Part shown: piece after piece, positions 1-7,926 of the stretch | How the letters are laid out: each line of letters opens with the position of its first letter | Position numbering within the stretch: the first letter of the stretch is position 1 | Assembly (NCBI GenBank): GCA_026391475.1 | Contig: JAPLED010000008.1 | Coordinates: forward strand, 1 to 48,301 | Direction of reading: 5' to 3' | DNA: 48,301 nt | DNA from: Bacteroidia bacterium | GTDB taxonomy: Bacteria > Bacteroidota > Bacteroidia > Bacteroidales > VadinHA17 | Notes under the pieces: model-generated | What the model was told of the DNA's origin: nothing | Database searches by the model: none | Seen by the model: only the letters and a program-made list of their open reading frames with translations | Made by a program: the position numbers and the translations under genes

Positions 1-135
1 GACTTTATCAGGATCATCAGGATGAGCCCCGATAATAATAATATGTAGTTTCTGTTCCTGCTTGTTCTGGGCCTGTAATACAGGTAATAATGCAAACAGA
101 AAAGTGATCAGAATTAACGAAACAAGTGATTTCAT
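1..135 (-). CDS. PIG-L family deacetylase, 5' part only
   Basis: This is the first 45 codons of a minus-strand gene that runs off the left edge, with its ATG at 133-135. A signal peptide of about 22 residues (MKSLVSLILITFLFALLPVLQAQ, written in two pieces: MKSLVSLILITF then LFALLPVLQAQ) is followed by IIIIGAHPDDPDKV. The AHPDD motif is the N-terminal zinc-binding signature of PIG-L/LmbE-type N-acetyl-sugar deacetylases, where His and the following Asp bind metal. The signal peptide suggests an exported enzyme acting on amino sugars or glycoconjugates. The substrate cannot be read from this fragment, and the second half of the active site is not in the window. Confidence 0.8.
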   Translation of the reverse strand, partial: MKSLVSLILITFLFALLPVLQAQNKQEQKLHIIIIGAHPDDPDKV

Positions 136-163
136 ATACTAGATTTAGTTAATAAACTTGGTT

Positions 164-215
164 CTCGGTACTCGGTAAAATACTACCCAGTACCTAGGAC
201 CGAGTACCCATCACC
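164..215. repeat. Two adjacent heptad tandem arrays
   Basis: The unit CTCGGTA occurs twice in tandem (164-177). It is followed by five 7-nt units of the form NANNACC at 181-215: TACTACC, CAGTACC, TAGGACC, GAGTACC, CATCACC. The array lies between the PIG-L start and the end of a tiny ORF. It belongs to a set of 7-nt-period arrays scattered through the intergenic DNA of this window. Confidence 0.7.
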
Positions 216-232
216 TTTAGTTAGTCATAAAT

Positions 233-370
233 CTACCAGGTTGTATTTGCCAGTTCCCACACATTTGCAAAACTGATCCTGATTATTTTTTTCACAGGTG
301 CCAGCTGGCTGTAATTCAGTGATATTGTGATAAAACTTAAGGTTAATATTGAAAATAAAATCTTCTTCAT
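233..370 (-). CDS. Tiny secreted protein or gene remnant (45 aa)
   Basis: An ATG-to-TAG frame encodes 45 residues on the minus strand. It starts with a good signal peptide (MKKILFSILTLSFITISLNYSQ, i.e. KK, a hydrophobic core, then a polar cleavage region), leaving about 23 residues that end in ANTTW. I recognise no family. It may be a genuine small exported peptide, or the broken 5' end of a longer secreted-protein gene whose remainder is lost. It is transcribed in the same direction as the PIG-L gene, 98 bp upstream of that gene's start. Low confidence because short signal-peptide-like frames also arise by chance. Confidence 0.35.
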   Translation of the reverse strand: MKKILFSILTLSFITISLNYSQLAPVKKIIRISFANVWELANTTW

Positions 371-434
371 TGAGTTAAGGATTTTGCATTGAATGTTTCA
401 CTGTTGAATTTACTAAGGTAATTATTAATTGCAG

Positions 435-953
435 ATGTTTTTATTGATAACGGTTTTAATCAGTTCAAGCTCAATCGGTCAGGGAAAAAAAGTATATGAT
501 GAAGGTTATATTATTAAAGTAGGGGATAAGGCCCCTGATTTTACAATCAAAGAAGCAGGTGGAAAGACCTACAAAATATCAGATCTTAAAGGGAAAGTTG
601 TGATGCTTCAGTTTACAGCAAGCTGGTGCAGCGTATGCCGCACAGAGATGCCTTTCATTGAAAAGGAGATATGGCAGGAAAAAAAGGCTGCCGGCCTGGT
701 TGTTATTGGTATTGACCGGGACGAACCGGTTGAGAAAGTACTCCAATTCCAAAAAGATATTGCAGTTTCCTATCCGTTGGCTCTTGATCCGGGAGCTGAT
801 ATTTTCGGGCTTTTTGCAGAGAAGGAAGCAGGTGTGACAAGAAATGTGATAATTGACCGGTCGGGTAAAATAATTTTTCTTACACGATTGTATGAACGGG
901 AGGAATTTGACAAGATGAAAAAAATGATCTTTGCTGAACTGGCTGCAAAATAA
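435..953 (+). CDS. TlpA/ResA-like thiol-disulfide oxidoreductase
   Basis: A redoxin/AhpC-TSA-type thioredoxin fold of about 172 residues. The core begins with VGDKAPDF around residue 32. The active-site WCSVC motif follows at about residue 67 (family pattern WCxxC), then EMPFI, and a cis-Pro region near RNVIIDRSGKI. The short hydrophobic N-terminus (MFLLITVLISSSSIGQG) looks like a signal peptide lacking a positively charged start. The protein therefore probably acts in the periplasm, reducing disulfides, for example in apocytochrome c or in damaged envelope proteins. I chose the ATG at 435. An in-frame TTG at 429 is the only alternative, since TAA lies at 426-428. It is a single gene with no operon partner visible. 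Confidence 0.85.
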   Translation: MFLLITVLISSSSIGQGKKVYDEGYIIKVGDKAPDFTIKEAGGKTYKISDLKGKVVMLQFTASWCSVCRTEMPFIEKEIWQEKKAAGLVVIGIDRDEPVEKVLQFQKDIAVSYPLALDPGADIFGLFAEKEAGVTRNVIIDRSGKIIFLTRLYEREEFDKMKKMIFAELAAK

Positions 954-1102
954 TTGAACATTTCTACCGTTTTTAATTATAATTGATGATAATAAGTGGT
1001 CCGAAATGCAACCTTTTAGCATCAGTTTACGTTATATTAAAGTCTTTATTAACATTAAAAATTTGTTAACTTATTGATATAGTAAACTTAAAACATAAAA
1101 TT

Positions 1103-1720
1103 ATGAAAAAATTATTTGCAATTATCTTAGTAGTTCTTATAGCAATTCCGGCTTTCTCCCAGATTAAATTTGGGATAAAAGCAGGAATTGGCACAACAAC
1201 GGTTCCTACATATACTTTTGATGGAGGAGCAAATACCATTGACGCTCTTAAAACCGCATCCTACGGTTTTCATGGTGGTGTTTTCCTACGTCTTTCACTG
1301 TTGGGAATATATCTCCAACCAGAAGTATTGCTAGCTACGAATTCATATGAGTATAATGTAAAAATGGGAACTAATCCCGCAGTTCTGACAAAGCAAACTT
1401 TCAATAAGCTTGATGTACCTGTTCTGTTAGGGTTAAAGCTTGGCCCGTTAAGGATCAACGCCGGACCTGTTGCAACACTCCAGATCGGTACCCCCAAGGC
1501 TCTTATTGATGATCCTGACTTTAAGGAAATGTACAAGGGAGCAACTTTCGGCTACCAGGCTGGTGCCGGATTTGATCTGTTCAAGACACTTACATTTGAT
1601 GTCAGATATGAAGGAAGCCTGAGTGGCGAATTTGGTGATGCTGCTACTATAGGAAGCCAGACCTTTAAACTTGACAGCCGTCAGCCTACGGTGTTGTTCA
1701 GCCTTGGCCTGATGTTCTAA
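1103..1720 (+). CDS. Outer-membrane beta-barrel protein (porin family)
   Basis: A 205-residue protein with a clean signal peptide (MKKLFAIILVVLIAIPAFSQ). It is followed by alternating amphipathic strands and ends on an aromatic residue (LFSLGLMF), as outer-membrane barrels do. The opening IKFGIKAGIGTTT and the closing strand pattern match the OMP_b-brl_2 (PF13568) type common in Bacteroidota, with about eight strands. The function is unknown; it may be a small channel or a structural barrel. A strong terminator follows directly, so the gene is monocistronic. Confidence 0.8.
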   Translation: MKKLFAIILVVLIAIPAFSQIKFGIKAGIGTTTVPTYTFDGGANTIDALKTASYGFHGGVFLRLSLLGIYLQPEVLLATNSYEYNVKMGTNPAVLTKQTFNKLDVPVLLGLKLGPLRINAGPVATLQIGTPKALIDDPDFKEMYKGATFGYQAGAGFDLFKTLTFDVRYEGSLSGEFGDAATIGSQTFKLDSRQPTVLFSLGLMF

Positions 1721-1740
1721 GATAAATTATGATTGAAATT

Positions 1741-1771
1741 AAAACTCTCCCCGAAAAGGAGAGTTTTTTTT
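1741..1771. terminator. Rho-independent terminator between convergent genes
   Basis: ACTCTCC pairs with GGAGAGT around a CCGAAAA loop. The hairpin is preceded by an A-run and followed by eight T residues. It sits 20 bp after the barrel gene and just before the end of the convergent TauE gene, so it can stop transcription from both sides. Confidence 0.9.
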
Positions 1772-1790
1772 CAATAAGGAATTTTAAAGT

Positions 1791-2159
1791 CTATTTTGAT
1801 AGAAGCATTTTTGCTGCAACCAGAAGCAAAAGAACTCCGAATATTTTTTTCAGTAACGGTTGTGGAAGATTCAATGCAAGCTTCGATCCAAAGTAGGAAC
1901 CAATGAGGAACGCAACAGCAAGGATTATTGCAAACTTGATATTTACCTGTCCTGCTTTATAGTAGTTGTAAGCAGCAAGAATTCCGATAGGAGGTAGCAT
2001 TACTGCAAGGCTGGTCCCCTGTGCCATCTGCTGGCTGAATCCCATAAAAAATACCAGAGCAGGAATCATAATTATTGCACCGCCAATTCCAAGCATTCCT
2101 GCCATTGCTCCGGTGACGATTCCTATGACGATAAGAATCAGTAGCATTGATGTTGACAT
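1791..2159 (-). CDS. TauE/SafE-type sulfite/sulfonate exporter, half-length
   Basis: A 122-residue membrane protein with about four hydrophobic helices. The glycine-rich segment GAMAGMLGIGGAIIMIPAL near residues 17-35 is the hallmark of the TauE/SafE (PF01925) repeat. A GTSLAVMLPP segment follows, as in the same family. Usual members have two such repeats and about 250 residues, while this protein has one. It would have to work as a dimer if functional. Anion export (sulfite, sulfonates, sulfoacetate) is the family role; the substrate here is unknown. ATG start at 2159. No neighbour suggests a sulfur pathway. Confidence 0.8.
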   Translation of the reverse strand: MSTSMLLILIVIGIVTGAMAGMLGIGGAIIMIPALVFFMGFSQQMAQGTSLAVMLPPIGILAAYNYYKAGQVNIKFAIILAVAFLIGSYFGSKLALNLPQPLLKKIFGVLLLLVAAKMLLSK

Positions 2160-2219
2160 TTTTATCGAGTATTAGTTTGATAATCAATCATCACAAATTT
2201 ATAAAAAAAATATGGGTAT

Positions 2220-2240
2220 ACGACAAACGACACACGACCA
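2220..2240. repeat. Heptad tandem array, ACGACNN x3
   Basis: Three contiguous 7-nt units: ACGACAA, ACGACAC, ACGACCA. The array lies in the divergent gap between the TauE gene and mltG, 24 bp before a second array with a different unit. Confidence 0.75.
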
Positions 2241-2264
2241 AAGGAAGAAAATTATTGATTTCCC

Positions 2265-2299
2265 GTGAGCCGTGAGTCGTGAGTCGTGAGTCCTGAGTC
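2265..2299. repeat. Heptad tandem array, GTGAGTC x5
   Basis: Five contiguous units: GTGAGCC, three copies of GTGAGTC, and CTGAGTC. It ends 8 bp before the -33 element of the mltG promoter, so it could influence promoter activity or be a neutral insertion there. Confidence 0.85.
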
Positions 2300-2306
2300 G
2301 ATTTTT

Positions 2307-2337
2307 TTTGCCACTTACGACAATATCAGTAAATTTG
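2307..2337 (+). promoter_or_regulatory. Bacteroidetes-type promoter of mltG
   Basis: TTTG at 2307-2310 and TAAATTTG at 2330-2337 are separated by 19 bp. This matches the Bacteroidetes sigma-ABfr promoter (TTTG at -33, TAnnTTTG at -7) with ideal spacing. The start codon is 18 bp further on, giving a very short leader. Confidence 0.8.
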
Positions 2338-2355
2338 CAGATCGGTTGAAAGACA

Positions 2356-3387
2356 ATGAAGAAAAAGAAAATATTATATTTTTTATCAGGGCTTGGAATT
2401 GTGGCTGTTGTAATTATAAGCCTGATCTACAGAAACCTGTTTGGTTTAAGCATTAGTGCAGAAGAGAATAATAAGGTTATTTATATTCCAACGGGTTCAT
2501 CATATGATCAGGTACTTGATACTCTTGAATCAAACCTGATAATAAAAAACCTGAAAGTCCTTGATTGGGTGGCAAATAAGAAAAACTTTCCGGCGTTGAT
2601 AAAACCAGGAAGGTATGTCATCAGCAGAGACTTAAGTTATAATGGATTAATCAATCTCCTGAGATCTGGGAGGCAATCACCTGTCAAAATTACTTTTAAT
2701 AATATCAGAACACTGAATCAATTGGCTGGCAAAATTGGAAAACAGATCGAAGCCGATTCTTCTCAGATAATTAACTTTCTTTCAGATGATTCTAACTTCA
2801 GCTCTGACGGATTTAAAAAAGAGGATATTATTGCTCTCTTCATCCCGAATACTTATGAGTTTTACTGGAATACTGATGTTAAAAGACTTTACACCAGGAT
2901 GCTGAAAGAATATAGGTTGTTCTGGAATGATCAGCGTCTGGCAAAAGCAAAAGAGAAGAATCTTGATCTTCTTGAAGTTGCTATCCTGGCATCCATTATT
3001 GATGATGAGGTTACAAAACCGGATGAGAAGCCCCGTATTGCAGGTGTCTACCTTAACAGATTAAAAAGAGGTATTCCGCTTCAGGCTTGTCCGACAATCA
3101 AATTTGCGTTAAACGATTTTACGATCACCAGGGTATTGAAGAAGCATTTGCTGGTCGACTCTCCCTACAATACTTATAAACATAACGGGTTTCCTCCCGG
3201 ACCAATCGGATGCCCTACCATAGAAGGTATTGATGCAGTGCTGAATGCAGGGAAGCACGATTATCTGTTTTTTGTTGCAAAAGCTGATTTCTCGGGCTAC
3301 CATAACTTTTCCAGAACACTAACGGAGCATATACATTATGCGGCATTATATCAGAAAGAACTTGACAAGAGGAAGATATTTAAATAG
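2356..3387 (+). CDS. mltG: Endolytic murein transglycosylase MltG
   Basis: An inner-membrane lytic transglycosylase that cuts nascent glycan strands and sets peptidoglycan chain length. The 343-residue protein has an N-terminal membrane anchor (about residues 7-25), a LysM-like segment (about 40-90, PTGSSYDQVLDTL) and the YceG/MltG catalytic domain. The expected catalytic Glu is present in ASIIDDEV at residue 218. FIPNTYEFYW and NTYKHNGFPPGPI are further family motifs. The length matches the E. coli enzyme. Its last 8 bp overlap the end of the convergent murB gene. Both genes serve cell-wall metabolism, although they are on opposite strands. Confidence 0.95.
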   Translation: MKKKKILYFLSGLGIVAVVIISLIYRNLFGLSISAEENNKVIYIPTGSSYDQVLDTLESNLIIKNLKVLDWVANKKNFPALIKPGRYVISRDLSYNGLINLLRSGRQSPVKITFNNIRTLNQLAGKIGKQIEADSSQIINFLSDDSNFSSDGFKKEDIIALFIPNTYEFYWNTDVKRLYTRMLKEYRLFWNDQRLAKAKEKNLDLLEVAILASIIDDEVTKPDEKPRIAGVYLNRLKRGIPLQACPTIKFALNDFTITRVLKKHLLVDSPYNTYKHNGFPPGPIGCPTIEGIDAVLNAGKHDYLFFVAKADFSGYHNFSRTLTEHIHYAALYQKELDKRKIFK

Positions 3388-4399
3388 TTCCAACGACTTC
3401 AACTTCCCGTTCCAATTCAATGCTGAATTTCTCCCGGACAGATTTTTTAATTTCTTCAGAAAGATTATAGATTTCTTTTCCGTTCGCTTTTCCAAGGTTT
3501 ACAAGGACTAAAGCCTGTTTATCGTGCACACCGGCATCTCCTATCCTTTTGCCTTTCCAGCCGCACTGATCAATCAGCCACCCTGCCGCCAGTTTGATAC
3601 CCCCTGACTGATCTTCATAAGCAGGCATCTGAGGATACATTTTTTTAAGACTCTCTGCAGCAGAACTGCTCACAACCGGATTCTTGAAGAAGCTTCCTGC
3701 ATTACCAATTATTTTTGGGTCTGGTAATTTACTTCTTCTGATATTTATTACTGCCTGTCTGACATTTTTAAGGGTTACATCTCCCGGTTTTTTGATTTCA
3801 TCGTTTAAGGAACCATAATCCAGTTTTAGCAAAGGATTGGTAGTCAGTCTGTAATAGACTCTGGTTACCAGGTACTTCCCTTTAATTTTGCCCTTGAAAA
3901 TGCTGTTTCTGTATTCAAACCTGCAATCATTATTATTGAATTCTGTTATGGCTCCATCTTCTATTGATACCGCCCTGACTTTTTCAATTGTATCCTTAAC
4001 TTCGACTCCATAAGCACCGATGTTCTGAACCGGAGTAGCTCCGACCAGTCCGGGAATCAATGAGAGGTTCTCCAATCCACCAAATCCTTTATTGACTGTC
4101 CATTCAACCAGATTGTCCCAATTTACTCCGGCGCCAGCTGAGATTAAAACATTTTCCCGGTCTTGTTCTTCAATTTTTATTCCACCTATTTCAGGACAGA
4201 GAATTGTACTTTTAAAATCACTTGTAAACAGAATATTACTTCCGCTTCCCATTATAAGAAGAGGTTTTTCCCAGAAAATTTCTCCCCTGAAAAGTGATAT
4301 TGCTTCCTCTTCTGTTTTAGGTAAGATCAGGCAATTCGCTCTGTAGTCGAAACCGAAAGTATTATACTTTTTGAGAGAAATATTTCTAAAGATTTTCAA
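3380..4399 (-). CDS. murB: UDP-N-acetylenolpyruvoylglucosamine reductase MurB
   Basis: A cytoplasmic FAD enzyme that reduces UDP-GlcNAc-enolpyruvate to UDP-MurNAc with NADPH, the second committed step of peptidoglycan synthesis. The 339-residue protein opens with KKYNTFGF. It has the FAD-binding GSGSNIL (about residue 52) and IPGLVGATPVQNIGAYG (about 115-131). It also has the YRNSIFK segment with the substrate-binding Arg, and GNAGSFFKNP carrying the proton-donating Ser. YRxSxF marks a type I (E. coli-like) enzyme. Translation appears to start at a TTG (4397-4399): an in-frame TAA lies nine codons upstream and there is no ATG between. Confidence 0.95.
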   Translation of the reverse strand: MKIFRNISLKKYNTFGFDYRANCLILPKTEEEAISLFRGEIFWEKPLLIMGSGSNILFTSDFKSTILCPEIGGIKIEEQDRENVLISAGAGVNWDNLVEWTVNKGFGGLENLSLIPGLVGATPVQNIGAYGVEVKDTIEKVRAVSIEDGAITEFNNNDCRFEYRNSIFKGKIKGKYLVTRVYYRLTTNPLLKLDYGSLNDEIKKPGDVTLKNVRQAVINIRRSKLPDPKIIGNAGSFFKNPVVSSSAAESLKKMYPQMPAYEDQSGGIKLAAGWLIDQCGWKGKRIGDAGVHDKQALVLVNLGKANGKEIYNLSEEIKKSVREKFSIELEREVEVVGTI

Positions 4400-4443
4400 T
4401 ATGATTTTTTTGTAAAAATATACACATTACTCAAATATACATC

Positions 4444-4464
4444 AAAGTAGAAAGTAGAAAGTAG
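4444..4464. repeat. Heptad tandem array, AAAGTAG x3
   Basis: Three perfect AAAGTAG units lie upstream of murB, in the gap divergent to the GH109-type gene. They have the same 7-nt period as the other intergenic arrays. Confidence 0.75.
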
Positions 4465-4592
4465 AAATATAAGGAAGATAATTCTAACATAGAGTTTTTT
4501 ATTCTTGCATTGCAGGATTACATTTCTTTCTAAATAAAATATTAATTTGCGGTGAATTAATTTTATTGAACTAACCTGAAAATAATCTCATC

Positions 4593-6083
4593 ATGACAAC
4601 CAATCGTCGCAATTTTTTAAAGACAGCTACATTCGCTGGTGCAGGCGCCATGGCCGGTGGTTTAATATCCGGTTGTGCTCCTAAACAGCCCGGATCAAAC
4701 CTGGCAGTGATTCTTGAATCCGTTAAAAAGTCTCATAACCAGAGGTTTAATATGTCGGGATATGCAGCTCCGGCTTTGCCAACCGTAAGAGTTGGTGTTA
4801 TCGGACTGGGCGACAGAGGGAGCGGAGCTGTGCAACGGTTATCCTATATTGAGGGTGTTGAAATTACAGCATTGGGCGATCTCCGGAAAGTGGCAGTAGA
4901 AGGTTCTCAGAAATACCTCACAAGTATCGGAAGACCTGCTGCCCGGGAATTTTATGGCGATGATTTTGCCTGGAAAAAACTTATTGAATTGTCTGACCTG
5001 GATCTTATATATATATGTACTCCATGGGTTTGGCATACACAGATGGCTGTATATGCTATGGAGAACCGAAAACATACCACATGTGAAGTACCGATTGCAC
5101 GAACTATTGATGAAGCATGGCAACTTGTTGAGACATCTGAAAGAACCAAAAAGCATTGCATGATGCTTGAGAACTGTTGTTATGATTTCTTTGAATTGCT
5201 TACACTCAATATGGCTCGGCAGGGAATGTTCGGAGATATCATTCACGGAGAAGGTGCTTATATCCACAACCTTATGGGTTATAATTTCAAGAAACCACTT
5301 GACGACAAACAGACAGATGGAGCGTACACAGGTATGTGGAGGCTTAAAGAGAATGCTACCAGAGATGGTAATCTTTATCCTACTCATGGGTTAGGTCCAA
5401 TCTGCCAGGTAATGAACATCAACCGTGGTGATAAAATGGATTATCTCTCCTCAATGTCAACATTTGATTTTACAATGGGTCCCAGGGAAAAGGAACTTTC
5501 GGCAAATGATCCGTTTTTTGCAGAATGGAAAAATTCTAAGTTCAGGGGCAACATGAACACGACACTGGTAAAGACAACACTTGGTAAGACAATAATGATA
5601 CAACATGATGTATCGTCCACTCAACCTTATTCAAGAATTCACCTTGTAAAAGGCACACAGGGGATGGCTCGTAAATATCCCGAACCGCTTATTGCATTGG
5701 GAGAAAGCTGGGCTAAAGACGATGAAATGAAGGCTATCTGGGATAAATTCACACCTGAGATTGTTAACAGGGTAGGAGAGATGGCTAAGAAAGTCGGAGG
5801 ACATGGAGGGATGGACTTTATAATGGACTGGAGAATGATTGACTGTCTGAGGAATGGGTTGCCACTTGATCAGAATGTATATGATGGTGCTCTCTGGAGC
5901 TCGATTGCACCATTAAGCGAATGGTCTGTTGCCAACAGATCGCAATCTATTGATGTTCCTGACTTTACCGGAGGTTCCTGGAAAACAAACAAACCACACG
6001 GGATAAATCTTGAGGCCGGAGGTACAACGAAAGTGCTGGAGGTAACTGAACTTAAGGAGGAGATGCAGTTGAATGTGAAATAG
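4593..6083 (+). CDS. Gfo/Idh/MocA oxidoreductase, GH109-type lipoprotein
   Basis: A 496-residue NAD-dependent protein that resembles GH109 alpha-N-acetylgalactosaminidases, which use NAD in a redox-assisted hydrolysis. NRRNFLKT at residues 4-11 is a twin-arginine motif, and ISGC at 25-28 is a lipobox, so it should be a Tat-exported lipoprotein. VGVIGLGDRGSGAV (about 67-80) is the Rossmann nucleotide site. CEVPIARTIDEA corresponds to the EKP region, and YPTHGLGPICQ to the GH109 active-site His/Tyr segment. The convergent neighbour is gamma-glutamyltranspeptidase, an unrelated function. GH109 activity on GalNAc is inferred from resemblance; other Gfo/Idh/MocA chemistry on glycosides is possible. 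Confidence 0.85.
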   Translation: MTTNRRNFLKTATFAGAGAMAGGLISGCAPKQPGSNLAVILESVKKSHNQRFNMSGYAAPALPTVRVGVIGLGDRGSGAVQRLSYIEGVEITALGDLRKVAVEGSQKYLTSIGRPAAREFYGDDFAWKKLIELSDLDLIYICTPWVWHTQMAVYAMENRKHTTCEVPIARTIDEAWQLVETSERTKKHCMMLENCCYDFFELLTLNMARQGMFGDIIHGEGAYIHNLMGYNFKKPLDDKQTDGAYTGMWRLKENATRDGNLYPTHGLGPICQVMNINRGDKMDYLSSMSTFDFTMGPREKELSANDPFFAEWKNSKFRGNMNTTLVKTTLGKTIMIQHDVSSTQPYSRIHLVKGTQGMARKYPEPLIALGESWAKDDEMKAIWDKFTPEIVNRVGEMAKKVGGHGGMDFIMDWRMIDCLRNGLPLDQNVYDGALWSSIAPLSEWSVANRSQSIDVPDFTGGSWKTNKPHGINLEAGGTTKVLEVTELKEEMQLNVK

Positions 6084-6108
6084 GAGCTCGGTTTTTGCCT
6101 TTTGACTT

Positions 6109-7797
6109 TCAATACCCTGCCGCCTGACCATCTTTCCTTGATTCCGAGGCTCCGAACCACACTTTATTCTTTGCATCCCACATGATTGCCTGGTAACCAC
6201 CGTAACCGCCAAGATCCCATTGTACTGTATGTCCCATACTGATGAGCCTTTGTATGACTTCCCAGCGGAATCCGTTCTCAAGAAGAAGAATTCCTCCGTC
6301 GGTCATCTGCTGGCCAGTTGGTTCAGATGATCCTATATGATGTATCCTGGGGGCATCACCTGCTTCCTGCAGATTCATCTTAAAATCAATCAGATTGATA
6401 ACTATCTGCACATGTCCTTGTGGTTGCATATCTCCACCCATAACACCAAAACTGATCCATGGTTTATTATTTTTAGTGATGAAAGCAGGTATTATTGTGT
6501 GAAATGGCCTTTTGCCCGGTGCATACACATTGTTATGACCTTCTTCCAGACTGAACATTTCGCCTCTGTCCTGAAGAACGAAACCAAGGCCGGTAGGACA
6601 CATGCCTGATCCCATTCCACGGTAATTGCTCTGGATGAGCGAGACCATATTGCCAAATTTGTCTGCTACTGTGAGATAAATTGTATTTCCGGCTTCAATC
6701 TTACCTGCATCGTAGATCTTTGCTGCCTTCTCCAGATCGATAAGTTTGCGTCTTTCAGCAGCATATTTTTTTGATATAAGTTCAGCAACAGGTGTTGCGC
6801 TGAAAACAGGATCGGCATAATATTTTGCACGATCTTCGAAAGCCAGTTTTTTAGCCTCAGTGAAAACATGAATATATTCGGAAGATCCAAATCCCATTGC
6901 GGCTATATTAAAGCCTTCGAGGATATTTAGCATCTGGAGAGCCGCAATTCCCTGTCCGTTTGGAGGCAGTTCCCATATCTCATAACCCCGGTAGGTAGTA
7001 CTGACAGGCTGCACCCATTCAGAATGATGGCGCGACATATCATCATAGGTTAGGAAACCGCCTTGCTTTTTCATAAATATATCGATATCCCTGGCTATGC
7101 TTCCCCTGTAGAACTCGTTTCTCCCGCCTTTTACAATTTTTTCCAGTGTGTTGGCAAGTAATGGGTTTTTGAAAATTTCACCTTTGGAAGGCGCCTTACC
7201 TCCGGGCATATAAACCTCTTTTATATTCGGATATTCTTTCAAAACTGCTGTCCCTCTTTCGAGATAATATGCAATTACTTCGGTAACCGGAAATCCATCC
7301 CTGGCATAGCTTATTGCAGGCTGAAGGATATCCTTCATTGGAAGACGGCCGAACATATCATGCATTTCAAACCAACCATCAACACATCCGGGAACTGAAA
7401 CCGGAAGCGGACCATATGAAGGAATAAACTCAAATCGGTTCTCCTTAAAATATTCTAATTTAAGTGACCGGGGCGATTTTCCACTGGCATTCAAGCCATA
7501 TAACTTCCCTTTCTCGGCACTCCATATTATTGCAAACAGATCTCCTCCAACACCCGACCCCGTCGGTTCCATAACTCCAAGCACTGCATTAGCGGCAATT
7601 GCCGCATCAATGGCATTACCACCTTTTTTCAGTATGTCGAGGGCTACCTGGGTGGCCAGCGGCTGACTTGTTGCTGCCATCCCGTTACGGGCAATTACTT
7701 CAGATCTCGTTGCAAAATCCCGGCCCGTAATCCTGTCCTGAGAATATATCAGAACCGGGAATATGACTAATATTATAGTTGTAAAGAAGATTTTCAT
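6109..7797 (-). CDS. ggt: Gamma-glutamyltranspeptidase
   Basis: An N-terminal-nucleophile enzyme that removes gamma-glutamyl groups from glutathione and similar peptides in the periplasm. The roughly 562-residue precursor has a signal peptide (MKIFFTTIILVIFPVLIYSQ). It has the Ggt opening motif AARNGM-like (VIARNGMAAT), GGNAIDAAIAA, and GSGVGGDLF near the gamma-glutamyl site. The self-cleavage region is GNTIYLTVADKFGNMVS, where the Thr after Asn is the likely nucleophile. GVMGGDMQPQGHVQ is another family block. I chose the ATG at 7797. A TTG at 7821 would extend the frame, but it lies inside a TACCTTTG promoter element (7819-7826) and would not be transcribed. Confidence 0.93.
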   Translation of the reverse strand: MKIFFTTIILVIFPVLIYSQDRITGRDFATRSEVIARNGMAATSQPLATQVALDILKKGGNAIDAAIAANAVLGVMEPTGSGVGGDLFAIIWSAEKGKLYGLNASGKSPRSLKLEYFKENRFEFIPSYGPLPVSVPGCVDGWFEMHDMFGRLPMKDILQPAISYARDGFPVTEVIAYYLERGTAVLKEYPNIKEVYMPGGKAPSKGEIFKNPLLANTLEKIVKGGRNEFYRGSIARDIDIFMKKQGGFLTYDDMSRHHSEWVQPVSTTYRGYEIWELPPNGQGIAALQMLNILEGFNIAAMGFGSSEYIHVFTEAKKLAFEDRAKYYADPVFSATPVAELISKKYAAERRKLIDLEKAAKIYDAGKIEAGNTIYLTVADKFGNMVSLIQSNYRGMGSGMCPTGLGFVLQDRGEMFSLEEGHNNVYAPGKRPFHTIIPAFITKNNKPWISFGVMGGDMQPQGHVQIVINLIDFKMNLQEAGDAPRIHHIGSSEPTGQQMTDGGILLLENGFRWEVIQRLISMGHTVQWDLGGYGGYQAIMWDAKNKVWFGASESRKDGQAAGY

Positions 7798-7818
7798 TTC
7801 AAAATTTTTATAGAAAGA

Positions 7819-7826
7819 CAAAGGTA
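7819..7826 (-). promoter_or_regulatory. -7 element for ggt
   Basis: TACCTTTG on the minus strand fits TAnnTTTG. It lies 21 bp before the ggt ATG. No clear -33 TTTG is visible upstream. Its position decides the ggt start, because the TTG at 7821 falls inside it. Confidence 0.6.
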
Positions 7827-7926
7827 AATAATATGGGCTACTTCGCGCACTGAATTGTTACATATTTTGTTGATCAGTCCGAGGATATACGGGTTTTGAG
7901 GTTCGAAGACTGTCCCTTATGCATTC

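Noticed and set aside
164-215. CRISPR-like array at the left end
   Set aside because: Units are 7 nt and directly adjacent, with no spacers, and there are no cas genes in the window.
3001-3024. Possible loss of the MltG catalytic Glu (ASIIDDEV instead of ASIVEKET)
   Set aside because: On alignment the catalytic Glu is the second acidic position of the motif and is kept at residue 218; only the neighbours differ.
4839-5387. 182-codon minus-strand frame opposite the GH109-type gene
   Set aside because: Overlaps a conserved gene completely; Cys- and Ile-rich composition is typical of a reverse-frame shadow.
7798-7821. Longer ggt start at a TTG, adding MSFYKNFE
   Set aside because: The codon lies inside the TACCTTTG promoter element and would spoil the signal peptide; ATG 7797 is better.
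7830-7926. Riboswitch-like leader (c-di-AMP or similar) before the kdp island
   Set aside because: I could find no conserved core of a known riboswitch; the direct repeats fit a protein operator better.
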